Below are positions 59,993 through 64,000 of a stretch of 64,000 nucleotides of DNA, piece after piece. How positions within the stretch are numbered: the stretch's first letter is position 1; every line of letters begins with the position of its first letter. The notes beneath the pieces are model-generated. The model did no database searches and was not told the origin of the DNA. It saw nothing but the letters and a program-made list of their open reading frames with translations. Origin of the DNA: Gymnopus androsaceus JB14 (taxonomy: Eukaryota > Basidiomycota > Agaricomycetes > Agaricales > Omphalotaceae); contig ML769442.1 in the NCBI GenBank assembly GCA_009733575.1, positions 124,001 through 188,000 on the forward strand. Direction: 5' to 3'. Position numbers and translations under genes: made by a program.

Positions 59993-62900
59993 ATGGCTTC
60001 GACATCGTCGCCGGCGGCGTCTGCAGTTGGGGTTATACCAAACGCCCCACCGGTGCCATATCCGTTCGATAGTTATCGGGATAGATTGTAGGTTGCCTTT
60101 TTATTTTTACTGGGAATTTATCCGGGTCCTTGTTCTTGGGTCGAGTGACGACCATGGTTTCCATTTGTTTCGCTGGCTGACGATTATTTCTTACTTTGTA
60201 TGATCAATCTACACCGATTATGCGTCGGGATTACAGAGAATATGAGCTTACAGTTAGGCAAGAGCCAAAGCAGGCTCGTATGTGCGGAGTAGGCGGTAAA
60301 GGTGTGTTTCTATATCTGTAGTTTGCCAGCGTAAATTAATCAATTCTTCCTTATGTAGCTGACCGACGTCCAATCGACCCTCCTCCAATTGTACAGCTAC
60401 GGGTTGTAGACCCACTCAAGAAGCCAAATGCGGATCGTAGCGGTAGTCCAGCGACTATGCCCCCTGGTTCTCCGACGCCCAGTGTAGCGACGACTGACCG
60501 TGATGGTAATTCGACACCAACACCTAATACGGCTTCAACAGCTGCAGCTGCATCGTACGCGCAGTCGTACCTCCAAAACCCGTATTACTTTATGTTCGCT
60601 TGTCTTGCTAAGCCGGATGACGATGCAGAGTTACACTGGCTCAAGGTGGATCTGATTACCATCTAATGATACTAACCTATGCTAACTTTCTTCCTAGGAC
60701 AATCGAACCCGGTGTACCACTGGCTCCGTGGTTTCCTCTCTCTACCACCTCAAGGACCCGCAGTCCAATAACGAAGACGCTGGTTTCTTCGTCTTTCCTG
60801 ATCTTAGTGTTCGGACTGAAGGCAGTTACAGACTCAAGCTGAGTTTGTATGAGGTTGTTGGGTATGTTTTTGTTCTGTAGTTCTCATTAATTACTTACGT
60901 CGCGTTTTAGGAGCAATGTCCGTCATTGCAAGTCCATCTTCTCCGCTCCGTTTTATGTTTATACTGCGAAAAAATTTCCTGGCATGGAGGGTTGGTTCTT
61001 CGTTTCGCGGTGCTACTTCATCTAACTTTTCATTTCAGAGTCTACGCCTCTCTCCTGCTCCCTTGCCGACCAAGGCATAAAAATACGTATCCGCAAGGAT
61101 ATCCGTGTGCGAAAACGTCCCATTGCTGCACTGCTCGCAGATCCTTCGCGTCCTGTCCAAGGCAACAACGCAACTGACACCAACACCCACCAGACTACGT
61201 TTGACGCCCAGTCTCCATTTGGTGGTGGTCCACCCAATGCGCTGATGCCTATGCAACCTCCTGCGGGGTACCAACAGAATCCTGGTTACTATCCTCATCC
61301 CCAACAGCCACAGTATAACCACACCTACGCTTCGTTTCCTGTGCCTCCTCAACAATTTCAATACCATCCCCTTGCACCTCCACCAGGAAGTTTACCAGCT
61401 AGTGGACCACTGCAGCCATTGCCTCCAGAGGCTCAGCCTGGCTGGGCTCAACAACCTGCAGGCGAACCAAGTCGGGATCGGGAAATGAGGAGTCCGAGTC
61501 GGAGCAGGAGTGGGAGTGTTGAGCGCGAGGGTGAACGGGGAGGACGAGATCGTGCTGCAAGTGTGACTGACGACGGCGATAATGAGCGGATGGATGTCGA
61601 TGTCGATAATGCTGATCCTCACCGTGACGAAATCGAAACCCTTGGAGGTGAGGATAGTGATAACGAGAATCATCGACCGACATCTTCCTCGTCAAAAGCA
61701 CCTTCTAAATCATTCACTCAATCTGCTCGACGGTCTACCTTGCCTGCAGCTCGGAACACTGCCTCTGCACGAAGACGGAGCGGTACTACTGTATCGGATA
61801 ATACCTTTGGGAAGGTTCCTGAAACGGATAGGGAAACTCGTAGCAAGAAGGGAGCAAACAAGAATTCTCCGAAACCGAAACCTAAGGCTACGTCCTCGTC
61901 CAGTGCCTCCTCTTCTCGTCGAGACAATCGAGAACCCAAACGTGCGAGGACGGAGAGCTATCAGTTTCAACATCAACCTATCGCACCTGCGCCTTGGGCA
62001 CCTTCTACTCATCCTTCTTTGACGCCTTCCTCTGCTTCCAACGCAAATTCGCTCCCTCCCGGTGTCCCAGTACCTATTATTGACCCCTCTCTTAACGGCG
62101 AAAGCATCGGTGGCTTACCTCCCGGAGTGAGAATACCACCCCCGCCTGGCGCAATCATTGCTCCTGGGGCGCCTGCTAATATAGCTGGTGCCAGCGCAAG
62201 CGATCCGAGTAACGCTGGGAATGGAGGTGGAAATAGTACGAATGGAACTACTACGCCTACGCCTACGACGATGAAGATCCCGCCTCCCCCAGGAGCAACC
62301 ATCGAGCCTAGTGCAGGCTCTGCGTCTGCATCGGGGAGTACTACCTCGAACGGTTCAAATGCCTCAGCGAGTAAGATGACTAATGGGACTGCGATGGACA
62401 TGGGAAATGGTAATTCGGCGACAGATGCGTCTGTTCAGAATTCTGCTTCGGCGTCTGGGTACCAGCATCAGCCTACGTCCTATGATCAGCATTCACAGCA
62501 TTCACAACCGCAATTACCTCCACCTCCGTCGTATTCTGTTCAATCGACTCATCCTCCTCACCCGTACCCCGTCCCTCCTCATGTTCCAAGTCAGGCTCAT
62601 TTGGCAGGGTCAACATCTGTAGCTCCTCCACCTCCGCATCCTTCACAGTATCCTTCACATCCACAACAGCATCAGCCTCCGCCACCCCCACCTCACTACG
62701 GTGCTTATCATCAGCCACCGATGCCTCCCCACCCGCAATACGCATATGCTGCTCCGCCGCAGATGATGCCTTCTCTAGCACCGCCTCCTGCTACACCCCA
62801 GGGATACGCAGCGTATCCTGCTCCGGCTTCGGCTGCTCCGCCCGCTGGAAATAATTGGGGTGTCCAGCCGCCGAATCCCAATCCGCAGATGCTCGAACAA

Positions 62901-64000
62901 TACCCTCCTCACCAACAGCAGATGCAAATGCAGATGCACATGGGTCAAATGCAAATGCAGCAGCCTCAGTATCATCCTGGTCAGCAGCAGCCGCAGTATG
63001 GGTATCAGCAGGTGAGGTATGATTATGGTCAGGCTCAGCACCAGCCTCAAGCTCAGTCCCAATCCCAACATCATCTTCAGCCTCCTCAGATGTACGCTTC
63101 ATACACGCCTATACCTGCTCCGCCATATGGGTATTATGATCCCTCCTCTGGGCAGCAACCACAACAACAAAATCCTGTACAGGCGTCTTCCTCTGGACAA
63201 GCGTTTACAGTTGCTACGTCTTCTCCTAATACGATCGGCGCTGCTCCCGTACCAGGACCTTTAACTGGGCCTGGTCAAGCCCCACATGCGCAACAATCCC
63301 AGCCGACTACGCCATCGGCTGGGAATGCGAATGTGAGTCATAACAATGGTGGGGCTGTAGCTGTAGCGGGTGGATATATGGACTACAGTTCAGCTTATGC
63401 GCTTCCGCCGAGAGCTGGGAGTCCCCGTGGAATGTATTATCGTGATCAACATGTACCTCAACAGCAGCAATACGGATATCCAGCTCATCCTGGGCCTCCG
63501 CTGGCACATCCTCCACCGCCTCCCCATACCCATGCCCATGCCCACGTTCAAATGCAGCTTCAGCATCCTCAGCATCATCCGCCGTATCCTGCTCCGTATG
63601 GAGTTGGAGTTGGGGGTTATATGGTCTACGGAAATAACAACGGCAGTAATAATGGGTCGATGCCTACCACACCAGGGACATATTCGTCGACGAATAGTAA
63701 TAATGGTGAGATTTGGGGAGCAGCTGCGGGATCTGGATCATCTGGAGCTCCTGCGTCGTGGGATGCTACGTCGGCGTCGTCTGCTGCTGCTGCTGCTGCT
63801 GCATCTACGGCTACTGCTGGCTATCCTCCGGCTCCGAAACAACAACAGCAACCTCATCTCGCTGTTGGTGCGCTGGGAAGTCCCGGAGACCGAATTCAAC
63901 TCGCTCCATTGAGGGGACAACAGCCTGTTCAACCAGTTGATGATAGTCCTACCATGTACCCGTCGGTCATTCAGCTGAGGAGCAGTAGTCGATCGTCAGG
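59993..64000 (+). CDS. Velvet-domain regulator (VosA/VelB-like), runs off the right edge
   Basis: Fungal velvet transcription factor, an NF-kB-like DNA-binding regulator of development and secondary metabolism. The ATG at 59993 begins MASTSSPAASAVGVIPNAPP. Exons 59993-60087, 60237-60301, 60359-60645, 60698-60861, about 60911-60988 and about 61039 onward splice in frame. Velvet blocks: YELTVRQEPKQARMCGVGGK, RRPIDPPPIVQLRVVDP, a roughly 60-residue Ser/Thr/Pro insert, YYFMFACLAKPDDDAELHWL, TTGSVVSSLYHLKD, AGFFVFPDLSVRTEGSYRL, HCKSIFSAPFYVYTAKKFPG and DQGIKIRIRKDIRVRKRP. After about residue 245 comes a low-complexity tail of more than 950 residues rich in Pro, Gln, His and Ser, with Arg/Ser- and Lys-rich patches. 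The tail is still open at 64000, so the gene is partial. Confidence 0.92.

Overview
The window looks like nuclear DNA of a filamentous basidiomycete, most likely an Agaricomycete. Genes are split by many short (about 45-70 bp) GT-AG introns. The families present are typical of such fungi: OPT transporter, Faa-type acyl-CoA synthetase, GATA factor, velvet factor, questin-oxidase-like DUF4243 and NACHT-WD40 proteins. Genes alternate with long non-coding stretches that carry foldback and terminal-inverted-repeat (TIR) elements. No RNA gene or CRISPR array was seen.

Left third (1-18 kb). An OPT oligopeptide transporter (69-3710, minus) is followed by a long-chain acyl-CoA synthetase (5639-8057, minus) that carries an apparent 1-base frameshift near its 5' end. 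About 6 kb of mostly empty DNA leads to a seven-exon gene (14116-17273, plus) for a 940-residue regulator with two GATA fingers and an AreA-like N-terminal module. Splicing it as described gives one continuous frame.

Middle (20.8-38 kb). A ribonucleotide reductase (RNR) large-subunit-like gene (20817-23857, minus), a SAMHD1-type HD dNTP triphosphohydrolase (25045-26716, plus) and an RNR small-subunit gene (27660-29028, minus) sit side by side. They are followed by a DHA2-type MFS exporter (29945-32171), a small secreted protein with a complete set of kinase catalytic residues (34008-35150) and a DUF4243 oxidase-like gene (36234-37974). Two enzymes that make dNTP precursors flank one that destroys dNTPs. 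The large subunit keeps its active site but lacks the recognisable ATP-cone start and the C-terminal redox tail. I consider this the most interesting locus: either a dNTP-pool module or a biosynthetic cluster for a deoxynucleoside-type compound. That function is inference.

Right third (38.8-64 kb). A unit made of a minus-strand NACHT-WD40 gene and a plus-strand velvet gene is present twice in the same orientation. Copy A (38.9-49.9 kb) is decayed: the NACHT-WD40 gene has frameshifts and a 735-bp hAT-like insertion, and its velvet gene is an internally deleted pseudogene. Copy B (52.8-64 kb) also has a frameshifted NACHT-WD40 gene, but its velvet gene looks intact and runs off the right edge. 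Between the copies (48.9-52.65 kb) is a chimera of fragments of the velvet, GATA, DUF4243 and MFS genes found elsewhere in this window. The fragments keep intron and flanking sequence, so copying was at the DNA level.
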